From assembly GCA_025201865.1 (NCBI GenBank), contig MU602673.1, positions 99,578 through 137,260 on the forward strand: a stretch of 37,683 nt of DNA. Direction: 5' to 3'. Both the position numbers and the translations under genes were made by a program. The DNA comes from Ramicandelaber brevisporus (taxonomy: Eukaryota > Kickxellomycota > Ramicandelaberales > Ramicandelaberaceae). Below the pieces are notes generated by a model. The model ran no database searches. It was not told the origin of the DNA and was given only the letters and a program-made list of their open reading frames with translations. This document shows, in pieces, positions 1 through 9,266 of the stretch; the stretch's first letter is position 1; each line of letters begins with the position of its first letter.

Positions 1-56
1 CCCCCGTCCTCAAGACTCTCTACGCCCTCCTGTCTGCCATTGAGAGAACTTTTTAA
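1..56 (+). CDS. C-terminal end of an unidentified protein (partial)
   Basis: Reading from base 3, the plus strand encodes PVLKTLYALLSAIERTF and then TAA at 54-56. The composition (Leu/Ala/Ile with charged residues and C-ending codons) looks like a real helical C-terminus, and the other two frames read less like protein. The gene would enter from the left and converge on the PPZ phosphatase, with 110 bp between the two stops. Seventeen residues are too few to name a family, and a chance open frame cannot be excluded. Confidence 0.4.
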   Translation, partial: PVLKTLYALLSAIERTF

Positions 57-166
57 GATTTAAAGAATCATTCATTATTTTGATGTTAGACATGGCTTTA
101 AAGAGAGAGGATGGAGCATTGAATGAAGATAAAAAAAAGATAATTAAAATGTAGAAAGTTACAAAA

Positions 167-1850
167 CTATGTTGAGATGATTTGAGAGATTCGCTTTGCT
201 CTGTTGTGATAGTTTGTTCCGATGCGTCGCATTACAAGTTGTATCGGCTCTGTTAATGGTCTGAGAATCTCAAAGCTACAAAGGAGGTCTTCATTGACAT
301 TCATTACTGCGGCACTATTGTCAAACTCACCACAGTAGTTTGGTGCAGAGAAGATTGTTACAAGCTGTCTGCCATTGAAAAATTCATAGCCATCCTCAAC
401 TACCATGTGAGCTCTACAAACCAAATCAAACTCATGCTTTTGTAAGAATTGAGTAATTATACTACGGCCGAAACAATAGGATACTCCACGCTCATTGTCT
501 TCCCATTCAAATGCAGTTTCTGAGGGATCGCTCCATAGCAGGTCGTTTGTGATACCAAAATCGGGGACATCGGTTGGTCTATTTATACGTCTTATGTCAT
601 CCATGCTCTCCAATGAGGGAGAGAGTCCGCCATGGACACAGAATATCTTGTTGGCTACAATTGCCGCAATGGGCAGGGTATTAAACATGGATACAAAGGT
701 TTTCCACACTTTGGTGTTGCATCTACGTTTGCATTCATCCCAGAAGCCATACACACGAGTAACATTAGCACATTCATGGTTTCCTCTCAAAAGGAAGAAG
801 TTATCTGGGTATTTAATCTTGTAGCAAAGCAATAGCAACATTGTCTCCAAGCTCTGTTTGCCTCTGTCCACATAGTCTCCCAAAAATAGATAATTGCATT
901 GAGGTGGGAATCCGCACTGATCAAACAGTCTCAATAAATCAGTGTACTGGCCATGGACATCGCCCACTATTTTAACAGGGGGCGACAGCTCTAGTAAAGT
1001 AGGCTGAGACAGGAATATCTCGCTGGCTGCTCTGCAGATTGCAACAATTTCAGTGTTTTTCAAGCAAATGTGGCGAGTAATTCTGCCTGAAAATCCAACT
1101 TCCAACAGTCTTCTAATGAAATCGTCCACATTGAATCCTTTGTGACTCTTTTCTGGATGAGTGACTATAGTAACTGATCCTGCCGACGTTGATAGATAGT
1201 TCGTCAGTGACATGGTGCTCTCCTGTCTGCTTCCCGGCAAGCTACGCAAAATTGAGTCTGCTGGTCTATTGTTATATGGTGATATTGCTGTTGCTGAGCC
1301 CGCTATAGCTGATTCTGTCTGTGTGGGTGGTCTACCTATAATGCGTGACACGGGCACACTTGCTGCACTACTATTTGAGCTATTACTATTGCTATCCACC
1401 GCCAATAATCCACTGTTAGTATTAGTATTTGTATTGGTAGTGGCTGCTGCAGTAGACCCAGTTGATGCAATGGATGAAGTTTCCTTTTCCTTTTCATTCT
1501 CATTCTCATTCTCATTCTTTTCATTATTAGTATTATTGTTAGTAGCTCCATTCCCATTGACAGTATTGATGGTATCAGCAGTAGTACTATTGCTCTTGAC
1601 ATCATTACTATTATTAGCATTAATCTGCGACAGAGAGTCAATTGTAGCATCAGGAACATTCACTTTAACTGGCTCAATTGCTGGTGATGTTGACGAGCTG
1701 GCCTCTTTAATTGTTTCCAATACATGCCTTCTATTTTCAACATCATTCGACACATCGGAGGCTGTAGCGATATCAGGCTCCGAGGTGGTTCTAGCTAGGG
1801 CCAGCCCTACATTATTTGACGCACCCACTGCTGCTGTCTGTTGCGGTTGC

Positions 1851-1891
<41 letters not shown>

Positions 1892-2140
1892 CGAATGGGA
1901 GTCCAGGTCAGTTACTGAGCTGCGCTTTCTGATTGCATTTATTGGGGCTCTAAACAGACCAGCATGGGAGGCAAGAGCAGATGAGGCATTGAGGGCTGGA
2001 GGAGCAGTATGCGTTCGTTCTAGTTTATAAGGAGACGACTGATTATTGTCGGAATCAAGTGCCAAACTGTGTCTATTGTGTCCTGATGTACCGTTAGAGC
2101 CACTTCTTCCGGCTGCCCGTTTGGACGGCACATTACCCAT
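167..2140 (-). CDS. PPZ1: PPZ-type serine/threonine protein phosphatase
   Basis: A 657-aa PPP-family Ser/Thr phosphatase. The catalytic domain (about residues 335-650) carries the metal-site motifs GDVHG (393-397), GDYVDRG (421-427) and GNHE (from 453), then the [11 protein letters not shown] segment typical of PP1/PPZ. The first 330 residues are a disordered Ser/Asn/Gln/Thr-rich extension that begins MGNVPS, a plausible N-myristoylation site; long extension plus PP1-like core is the PPZ layout. In yeasts PPZ enzymes restrain K+ uptake and affect salt tolerance and cell integrity, and are inhibited by Hal3-type subunits. The extension holds a polyQ tract and an [14 protein letters not shown] segment. 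No intron is needed to obtain a complete protein. A Hal4-like kinase, from the opposing arm of cation homeostasis, lies at the other end of the window, but at 34 kb this is probably not a functional link. Confidence 0.93.
1852..1890. repeat. (GCT)13 / CAG trinucleotide repeat coding polyglutamine
   Basis: Thirteen uninterrupted GCT units on the plus strand. On the coding (minus) strand of the PPZ gene they read as twelve CAG codons, followed by Arg-Gln-Pro-Gln-Gln. An uninterrupted tract of this length is expected to vary in length between isolates. Confidence 0.95.
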
Positions 2141-2855
2141 CGCTGACCTGCTGTTGTACTGGTATGATGACTACACGGAGGGGGAGAAGGCTATATTGCT
2201 GACGCTGATGAAGTCTCGAAATAAAAAAAACTAATAATAAAGCTGGAGAAGGAAGAAGGAAGAAGGAAGAAGGAAGAAGGAAGAAAAAAAAAACAAGAGA
2301 GCGAAGTGAAATGAACGAGCCCAGTTGACAAGAAGGGGTCCAACTCGCTGTTCAGACTACTGCACAACAGCAAGGGACTTGTCCTTTCGGAAGTCAAGAG
2401 ACAGAGGGTGCCTGTACACAAAGAAAATAAACAGGTGGAGTGGTTGGTATACGGTATCAACGAGAGAGAGTCCTCTCGAACAAGTGTCTGCAAAGTGAGA
2501 GCTGAGAAGGCGTGTTTCGAATGAGAGTGAGAGTTAGTTGGTGACTTGTACTGGATATGAATGCATAAAATGACCGACCAGACCCACCACATACCCACCC
2601 ACCTTCTCTCAACAGTCTGACTAGCTGGCCTATAGCTTCTGTGGGTGGATGGATAGTTGGATGGATAGTTGGTTGGTTAGTTGGTTGGCTGACTGATTGG
2701 ACCGAGTGGTAGACTAGGGTGTAATGCCCAACATTCTCGTGTAAAAAAACAAAAAAAAAACGGACATAAAAATTAACCAATTAGAAAAAAAACCTAAACT
2801 AAAACTCAAGCCAAAGCTAAACTAAAAGCTAAAGCTCAAAGTATAGGAGTAATTA
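2141..2855. other. Gene-free interval upstream of PPZ and downstream of SPX-SerB
   Basis: This 715-bp stretch lies between two minus-strand genes and should contain the PPZ promoter and leader and the 3' end of the SPX-SerB transcript. It holds a purine-rich 7-mer repeat (2246-2284), a degenerate GGTTGGTTAGTT/GGATGGATAGTT tract (about 2641-2695) and an A-rich, AAAGCTAAA-type tract near 2800-2840. Short open frames here are low-complexity and do not look like genes. Confidence 0.6.
2246..2284. repeat. AGAAGGA heptanucleotide tandem repeat
   Basis: About five and a half copies of AGAAGGA followed by an A-run. It sits about 105-145 bp upstream of the PPZ start codon, so on the coding strand it is a CT-rich tract in the likely promoter or 5' leader. 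Confidence 0.85.
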
Positions 2856-4949
2856 TTAAATTGCATCGTTGAGCTCAGTTGCATCTTGTTCAGAGTAACC
2901 AAGAAGCTGAAGCACATACTTGAGACTCTTTTGGTTGATGCGAGCGCGCGCTTTAGACTGGACCTGAGGCTTGGCGTTGAAAGCAATACCCAGACCCGCC
3001 CTTGCCAGCATCTTCAGGTCGTTGGCACCATCGCCTATAGCTACCACCTGATCCAAATTGACAGATTCAGCCTGAGCGATGACTTCTAACAACTCGGCTT
3101 TACGCTCAGCATCAACAATTGGGCCAATGGTCTCACCGGTCAAATGGAGCCCATCGTGCGACACTTTCAAGTTATTTGCAAATGCATAATCTAATCCAAG
3201 CTCGTTTTTGACATAATTAGCGAGTGGGATGAATCCACCAGATATCACTGCTAACTTGAAGCCAAGTCGCTTAAGAGCTCTGCATAAATAATGGGCTCCT
3301 TCTGTGAACACCAATCTATCTCTAACCTTATCCAACACTGACACAGGAGTGCCCTTAAGGAGGGAGACTCTTCTGCGCAGAGATTCTTTAAAGTCAATTT
3401 CACCATTCATTGCAGCCTCAGTAATTTCTGCAACCTTATCCATCACATTGTTTTCGCGCGCAATCTCATCAATGACTTCCTGTTGGATTAATGTGGAATC
3501 CATATCAAACACAACCAGTCGCTTATTGCGTCTAAATACATTATGCAGTTGGATGGCAACGTCCGACTGGTGCATCGAGCTGATTCTAATTAACTCACTG
3601 CGCAGCTCATCTAAATTGAGAGTATGAGGAACGCTCAGAATGTAATCAATGCATATCAAATGAGGTCCATTTTTATTCAGTACGTTCATCCTTTCCACAG
3701 AGATCATGTACTTTAATAGCAGCTTAGTCCAGTCATCCAAAAACTCAGTGCTCAATCCATTCTGGTTCAATACGGTGGCTGCGTATTTGATTCTATCCGG
3801 ATAAGGCGCATCTTGCAATGGATAAGCCATTCGAATTCCCTTTTCGGGGATATTGTTCTTATATCCATAATCAAATCCATCCACACTATCGGAATTTATG
3901 TCCTGAACGTCAAATACCAGCTTTCCGTCCCATTTAATGGCACCGTTGACCAAGTCCTTAAAGAAATCCAAACTTCCAGTGGGAATGTGTAATAGTGCAC
4001 CAAATGTCACATTGTGATTCAATCTGGACAGCATAAAGTCTTCCAATAAACAATGGTGTCTGGCTGCTGCATCCAGGACTACTCCAATAATGTCCGTTCC
4101 ATGCTTTCCCTGATGGGTGACCAATATGCGACGTCTCGACTTTACAGAATACGGCAGGCTGGCTGTCTCTATTGATGGCACTGGCGTTGATACGGGCAGC
4201 ATTAAATGCTGTAATCCAGTATCATTCACTGAGTTAAATGGAGTGGCAGAGCCAGGCAAGCCTCCATTCACCACCGAGCCAACCGGAGTGATTGACGAGC
4301 TAGTTCCAATGCTGCTATTGCTGCCATAATGATCACGAACACGCTTTGACACCTTCTCACGAATTGAAGTCAGTTTTGCATAAATATCTGGATTCAAAAA
4401 CGAAGTCTCACGTACAAACATTTCTCGAATGTCCAATGCTGAGTGCTTGTCATGCTTCTTCAGTATCTTGGTCATTCCAGTAAAGTTCAAAAACACATAA
4501 GCCTCCGTCTGCGCAATATCCTTCAATAGTCCACACAATTCATTATAATCTCCATTCATGCCAGTAGATTGAGTGAGAATTGCATTGGCGCGCGATTCCA
4601 GCTGAGAAACTAGTTGTGCATAGTGTTTAGACACTTTTGCAAGCTCAGACTCAAGCATCGTCACAAACTCAGGAGTGCTCTGACTGAGCGTGGAAAGTGC
4701 ATCCATCAATCGATTAGCTGTCGATGACAATGTTGATGACGCTGCTGCTGTCGTGGTCGTCGTCGTTGCTGTTGTTGTTGTTGTTGCTGCTGCATTGGCC
4801 ACGTGGGTTGCAGTTTGCTTTTTGTTGTAGCGAGCAATGTGTCCGCGAATAAACGTCTTCAGTGCCTCGTAGTCGAGCCACACACCTGCAGCCTGCCACT
4901 CGGCAGGAAACGCAGTCTTGTGTTCGGCGTAGTATTGTGCGAACTTCAT
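2856..4949 (-). CDS. SPX domain fused to ACT-type phosphoserine phosphatase
   Basis: A 697-aa fusion. Residues 1-204 form an SPX domain: it starts MKF, has the W...WLDYEALKTFI segment of the first helices, and carries the hallmark basic motif KILKKHDK (161-168); a Thr/Ala-rich spacer (50-72) interrupts it. Residues about 273-475 look like two ACT-type regulatory domains (ILVTHQGKHGTDIIG at the start of the first). The C-terminus is a complete HAD phosphoserine phosphatase: DMDST (482-486, nucleophile D482), ISGG (569-572) and GDGAND (639-644). SerB catalyses the last step of serine synthesis, O-phospho-L-serine to L-serine plus phosphate. SPX domains elsewhere bind inositol pyrophosphates and report phosphate status, so the fusion suggests, by inference, phosphate-dependent control. 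One continuous frame carries all domains, so this is not a mis-joined pair of genes. It is divergent from the proline gene at 5532. Confidence 0.92.
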   Translation of the reverse strand: MKFAQYYAEHKTAFPAEWQAAGVWLDYEALKTFIRGHIARYNKKQTATHVANAAATTTTTATTTTTTAAASSTLSSTANRLMDALSTLSQSTPEFVTMLESELAKVSKHYAQLVSQLESRANAILTQSTGMNGDYNELCGLLKDIAQTEAYVFLNFTGMTKILKKHDKHSALDIREMFVRETSFLNPDIYAKLTSIREKVSKRVRDHYGSNSSIGTSSSITPVGSVVNGGLPGSATPFNSVNDTGLQHLMLPVSTPVPSIETASLPYSVKSRRRILVTHQGKHGTDIIGVVLDAAARHHCLLEDFMLSRLNHNVTFGALLHIPTGSLDFFKDLVNGAIKWDGKLVFDVQDINSDSVDGFDYGYKNNIPEKGIRMAYPLQDAPYPDRIKYAATVLNQNGLSTEFLDDWTKLLLKYMISVERMNVLNKNGPHLICIDYILSVPHTLNLDELRSELIRISSMHQSDVAIQLHNVFRRNKRLVVFDMDSTLIQQEVIDEIARENNVMDKVAEITEAAMNGEIDFKESLRRRVSLLKGTPVSVLDKVRDRLVFTEGAHYLCRALKRLGFKLAVISGGFIPLANYVKNELGLDYAFANNLKVSHDGLHLTGETIGPIVDAERKAELLEVIAQAESVNLDQVVAIGDGANDLKMLARAGLGIAFNAKPQVQSKARARINQKSLKYVLQLLGYSEQDATELNDAI

Positions 4950-5531
4950 GATTTCAGTTCAGTTCAGAGAAAGAAAACAATGTCGATATGAAGACAGTGC
5001 TGAAGCGGTGCAGAAGTAGAAGCAGTGCTGAAGTAGAAGCAGAAGCAGAAGCAGAAGCAGAAGAAAGAGTGTTCGACGACGGCAAAGAAGCAGGAGGGCA
5101 GAAGAGGACGAAAGGCGAAACCCCAACCCGGGCTGATACGGACCAAGGTTGTTTTTTTTTGTTGCAAGATAGTTGATTTTCAGACAGCAACAAAACAGCG
5201 TGAATCAGGGCAGTCACGTATCGATGAGCAAGTCAAAAATGATATGACATGTCTGTATGTGACAACAGCACCTCACGAGCGAGGAGAGGAATCGAGCACT
5301 CTGACTCAAACCGGGGAGCAAGTAGAGTAACATGATGGGAGACGGGAGACGGGAGACGGGAGAGAGGGCAAAGGGAGCGTGACCGACCAGAGTCAGCTGG
5401 CCATAATGACTGATACTGGTCATAATTGCTCGGTTTGTTCATTTCCACAATCAGCAGAAATCAAGCAAACAGGCAAACAGGCAAACAGGCAAGCAAATAA
5501 GCAAATAAGCACACAAGCAAATAAGCAGTAG
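4950..5531. promoter_or_regulatory. Divergent promoter region between SPX-SerB and the proline gene
   Basis: This 582-bp interval separates two divergent amino-acid biosynthesis genes and must hold both promoters. It contains a GAAGCA hexamer repeat (about 5033-5064), three GGAGACG-type heptamers (about 5336-5362) and a CAAACAGG/CAAATAAG tandem tract (about 5464-5528) ending just before the proline-gene start codon, so that leader is C/A-rich with very little G. I see no convincing TATA box or recognisable operator. Confidence 0.55.
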
Positions 5532-6935
5532 ATGTCCGGCAATACTACCAGCAGTGCAGTTGACGTTGCAAAGGCTGCGCGCGATGCTGCCAACAGACTC
5601 CAGCTCGTCACCACTGAACACAAGTCAATCGTGCTTCGCCGTCTCGCTGAGGTACTCCAGGAACAGCGCGAAGAGATCCTCGCTGCCAACCGCGCCGACC
5701 TCGAGGCTGCCAAGGCTGAGGTTGAAGCTGGCCGTCTCTCTGCCTCTCTGTTCAAACGACTTGACCTCGAAGGCAAAGGTGGCGAAAAGTATGCTGCGAT
5801 GGTACAGGGTGTGCTAGATGTCGACAGTCTTCCGGACCCGATTGGTCGCGTTTCATTGGCAACTCGTTTGGATGATGGTCTCGATCTGTATCGCGTCTCC
5901 ACTCCGGTTGGATCCCTCCTGGTTATCTTTGAGGCGCGTCCTGAGGTTGTCGTCAACATTGCCGCATTGGCAATCAAGTCCAGCAATGCAGCCATTCTGA
6001 AAGGTGGCAAAGAAGCTGCCCGCACGAATGCCATCCTCGCATCAGCAGTCCAAACGGCCATTGCCACCGCCAAGCTTCCAAGCGATGTCGATTTCCCAGC
6101 CACGGCGGTGCAGAATGTATCGACCCGCGAAGAGATTTCAGCCCTTCTCGACCAGGATCAATACATTGACATGGTTGTGCCACGCGGATCCAAGGCACTG
6201 GTTCGCAACATCCAGCAGTCAACTCGCATTCCAGTTCTTGGCCACGCTGATGGCCTGTGCAGCATCTATCTCGATTCGGCCGCCGATGTAGCAAAGGCCG
6301 TCAAGGTTGTAGTTGATGCCAAGACCGACTATCCAGCCGCCTGCAACGCTGTGGAGACGTTGCTTGTGCACGAGTCCGTTGTCGACACTGTGCTTCCCAA
6401 AGTGGCTGCAGGATTGGCTGACAAGAAGGTTAAGATCCATGCAGATGAACGAAGCTACGATGCCATTATCAAGGCTGTTGATATCTCTGCATCCTCGGCT
6501 CTGTTGGTACGCAGTGAAGATGTTGACTATGACACCGAGTTCCTTGACCACGAGATTGCCGTCAAGGTTGTCGACAGCGTGAACTCGGCCATTCGTCACA
6601 TTAACACTCATGGAAGCAAGCACACTGACTGTATTATCACCGAAGACTCTGCCGTTGCTGATCGCTTCATGCGCATGGTCGATGCAGCCGGTGTGTTTTG
6701 GAATGCCAGCACACGCTTTGCCGATGGCTTCCGCTATGGCTTTGGTGCCGAAATTGGTATCAGCACCAACAAGACTCACGCTCGTGGCCCAGTTGGACTG
6801 GAGGGCTTGACCATCTACAAGTATCGCGTCCATGGCAATGGCCAGATTGCTGGCGAATATGGTACTGGACCAGGAAAGCGTCAGTATCAGCATACTAACA
6901 TTCTGAGCGATGCTGTGGTTACAAAGTTCATTTAG
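5532..6935 (+). CDS. PRO2: Gamma-glutamyl phosphate reductase (proline synthesis)
   Basis: A 467-aa glutamate-5-semialdehyde dehydrogenase (ProA/Pro2 family) that reduces gamma-glutamyl phosphate to glutamate-5-semialdehyde with NADPH, the second step of proline synthesis. Recognisable blocks are RPEVVVNIAALAIKS and ILKGGKEA (cofactor region), IPVLGHADG, and PAACNAVETLLVH with the catalytic cysteine C271; GPVGLEGLTIYKY lies near the C-terminus, followed by a short GKRQYQHTNIL tail. The length is close to the roughly 430-460 aa of fungal and bacterial enzymes. There is no fused glutamate-5-kinase, so this is the stand-alone microbial/fungal form, not the animal/plant P5CS. The ATG at 5532 directly precedes the start of the family alignment. 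C-ending codons dominate, which suggests high expression. It is convergent with the tubby gene, with only 54 bp between the stops. Confidence 0.95.
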   Translation: MSGNTTSSAVDVAKAARDAANRLQLVTTEHKSIVLRRLAEVLQEQREEILAANRADLEAAKAEVEAGRLSASLFKRLDLEGKGGEKYAAMVQGVLDVDSLPDPIGRVSLATRLDDGLDLYRVSTPVGSLLVIFEARPEVVVNIAALAIKSSNAAILKGGKEAARTNAILASAVQTAIATAKLPSDVDFPATAVQNVSTREEISALLDQDQYIDMVVPRGSKALVRNIQQSTRIPVLGHADGLCSIYLDSAADVAKAVKVVVDAKTDYPAACNAVETLLVHESVVDTVLPKVAAGLADKKVKIHADERSYDAIIKAVDISASSALLVRSEDVDYDTEFLDHEIAVKVVDSVNSAIRHINTHGSKHTDCIITEDSAVADRFMRMVDAAGVFWNASTRFADGFRYGFGAEIGISTNKTHARGPVGLEGLTIYKYRVHGNGQIAGEYGTGPGKRQYQHTNILSDAVVTKFI

Positions 6936-6989
6936 AATCCACCTTTATATATTGCTATCTTTTATTTTCTTTTAAAAAACGAAAGGAAA

Positions 6990-7316
6990 TCATTCGCAAG
7001 CAAGCTTAGGATCTAAGGATGTTAAGGCGACGCTGACCGCCTGTGATATTGTAAACGGATATCGTACATCGAGGGTAAACTCATTGTCTGAAATGCGACC
7101 AAATTGCATCGCAATGTAGTCGGGATCCTGTTCGTGAACAATTTGGAAGTTCTTGACCGATGGAACCGTGACTCGACCACCAAAGTTGAGAATATACGAG
7201 GCGGTAGTTTCATTCCATTGAGGACGTCGATTGCTAAGTAAAACCATGCCATCCGGGAGTGTCGAATCAGCTCCAATGCTGCTGCTGCTGCTGCTGCTAC
7301 TCTTACCACCTTCCCT

Positions 7317-7359
<43 letters not shown>

Positions 7360-8036
7360 TGAGCACGATGTACTCTTCTTAGAGCTGATAGCAAGCTTGA
7401 TGTGTCAGGTGAATGTGGTATTGGCTGGCCAGGATCGCCAACCGCTGGCAAGATCACATTCATCCGCCGAGGACCTTTGAATCCAAGAACATTTGTCTCA
7501 TAAATGACTGCACATGTCTCTCGCCGACTATGTTTATTCTGCAATGACTCATATAGCGCAAACTCGGTGCCTACAAAGTTTGATTTAACCTGTCCAATCT
7601 CCTGTTTTGTATCTTCGCCGATAAGAGAAACTGCTGACAGAGTGTACTTGGACGCCCGGGCTGTCGTTGCACCCAGCGCTTCCATAGTGAGCCATCCATC
7701 AGCAGTGGGTTGTGCTGTGACGTGCCCGTTTGCCGTGCACTCAGTAGGCAGCTGCAGTGGAGACCCTCTCTCGATATAGATCCGATACACTGGCTGTGCA
7801 AACATGTCCAATGGCAATATCCGCAGTGGGGATGTCGTGGTTCGAACAATTTTGCAATGGGCAACTTGTTCGAGAGGAATTGTCTTGGTCAAAAAGTCAG
7901 CCAAACAAGCGAGCTGGGAGAGATCTGCTGTGGTTGCTGCTTCTGCTTCTGCTTCAATACCGGATACTGGGATAGAAGCTGAGACGCTGTTTGCTGTGGC
8001 GTCGGCCTCGCTTCCACTGGTACTCACGGTGCTCAT
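6990..8036 (-). CDS. Tubby C-terminal domain protein
   Basis: A 348-aa tubby-like protein. After about 55 low-complexity residues the tubby domain runs to the end: QVKSNFVGTEFALYE, ETNVLGFKGPRRMNV, WNETTASYILNFGGRV, SVKNFQIVHEQDPDYIAMQF, and the diagnostic terminal helix ending LTSLDPKLACE. Tubby domains are 12-strand barrels around a central helix and bind phosphatidylinositol bisphosphate in animals. Here the basic patch that binds the lipid in mouse tubby appears reduced (ARASKY where the animal protein is Lys/Arg-rich), so lipid binding is uncertain. A polyGln tract and a polySer tract form a loop insertion before the WNETT block, both built from CAG/CTG-type triplets. Dikarya generally lack such proteins, which is one reason to suspect an early-diverging fungus. 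No F-box is visible. Confidence 0.93.
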
Positions 8037-8155
8037 CTTGAAGGCAAGTCAAAGAAAAAATAGAGATGAAGTTGCTCTAAAAGGCAAAAGCAAAAGCAAA
8101 AAGCAAGGCGTAAAAGCAAAAAGCAAGAGCAAGAGCAATAAAAAAAAACGGGAAA

Positions 8156-9007
8156 TTAGTGGAGATAACAACAAAGCCTTTGGAGAAGATACGCAACGTT
8201 TGCAGCTAGAGTGGAGTGCTTAAAGTAGACTGTTGTTACTACCTGATCATTCTGACAGAGATTAAGTATTGACCGAAGAGCATGAGTCAGTGCAGATGAA
8301 CCATTTGTCAGCACTCTGCCATCAAATTGTAAGAATGGCTCCGATGAGGCGTCTTTGTCGAACCCGATTGTCGAATGTTCACCACTTGATAAATGGCGTC
8401 GTATTGCTGAATAAAGTGATTGATAGTTCCGATTGTCAAGCTGTTCAATCAGGTGTGCATCTTTTTCAGGAATCATGTTTGATGTGTGCATTGCGGGTAT
8501 CGTTAAACTCAAACTCAATGTGCTGTCGTTCGGTATCTGCGTGGAGACTGTTGATGGGTGTTTCTTAATAACTTCACGCAGTTCTAACAGTACTGCCATG
8601 ACCATCAGAGCCTGAACATGGTCAGCCATGTCATCTCTGAAGTAAACGTTTGATCCCCATCCACGAAATACCGGCGATGGCTGCATTGCAAATTCGTGAA
8701 CAACTGCCTTTCGACACTGCAGATATTGAGCTAGTCCAGGTCGTTTCCAAGCAAAATTCGACGGAAGAAGTGCATCTGGTACTGCCGCTGTCGTTGCATT
8801 GAGTGGTTGCTTTCGCTTTGGTCGTTCTGCCACTGAGGCTGTGGACGTTGCTGTGGATGTTGCTGTGGCGGCTTTCATAGTTTCCAGGTGAGGGTCGTGG
8901 ACGCGCACGAATCGTATCATGAGTCCAATGGGCAGCAGCTGCTGAGAGAACTGACACAAACGAGGTGTGCCTGTAATTAGCAGCCAGGCTGGTGGTAGCG
9001 GCGTCAT
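8156..9007 (-). CDS. Hypothetical protein of 283 aa
   Basis: I do not recognise the family. An open frame of 283 residues with balanced composition supports a real gene: aromatic and charged residues are well spread (FAWKRPGLAQYLQCRKAVVHEF, then VFRGWGSNVYFRDDMADHVQ), and only residues 48-62 are Ala/Thr/Ser-rich. The N-terminus (RLCQFSQ..LPIGLMIRFVRV) could be the first strands of an OB fold, and the C-terminus (LYSAIRRHL ... ALRSILNLCQND ... VVTTVYFKHS) could be a winged helix; together these would resemble Stn1/RPA32-type proteins, but this rests on pattern only. The stop lies 120 bp upstream of the tubby start on the same strand. A GTAGTA directly after LCQNDQ could be a 5' splice site, so the last 30 or so residues are less certain. 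Confidence 0.6.
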   Translation of the reverse strand: MTPLPPAWLLITGTPRLCQFSQQLLPIGLMIRFVRVHDPHLETMKAATATSTATSTASVAERPKRKQPLNATTAAVPDALLPSNFAWKRPGLAQYLQCRKAVVHEFAMQPSPVFRGWGSNVYFRDDMADHVQALMVMAVLLELREVIKKHPSTVSTQIPNDSTLSLSLTIPAMHTSNMIPEKDAHLIEQLDNRNYQSLYSAIRRHLSSGEHSTIGFDKDASSEPFLQFDGRVLTNGSSALTHALRSILNLCQNDQVVTTVYFKHSTLAANVAYLLQRLCCYLH

Positions 9008-9266
9008 CTTGATCAGATCTACTGTTGCTACTATTGCTGCTTTTACTGTTGCTGCTTTTTGTTTTGTTTTTCCTTTGAAGCGAAATCCGCGCTAATAATA
9101 AAATACAATCCACAATGCTGGGCTACTTTTGCATCAATTTGACACTCACTTCATCTACTAAAGTATGATTAACGTTCTGAGTTAAAGTATACGGGTCAAT
9201 CAATTAAAAAGAAAATATTAATAGTTAAAAATGAACAAGACAGAATAAAAAAAAAAACAAGACAAG

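Noticed and set aside
1212-2030. 272-codon plus-strand frame opposite the PPZ N-terminal region
   Set aside because: It is the antisense of Ser/Asn/Gln-rich repeats (poly-Leu, poly-Cys, Ser-Phe repeats) and has no domain.
5420-6103. 227-codon minus-strand frame opposite the proline gene
   Set aside because: Arg/Ser/Ala-rich shadow of a well-supported gene.
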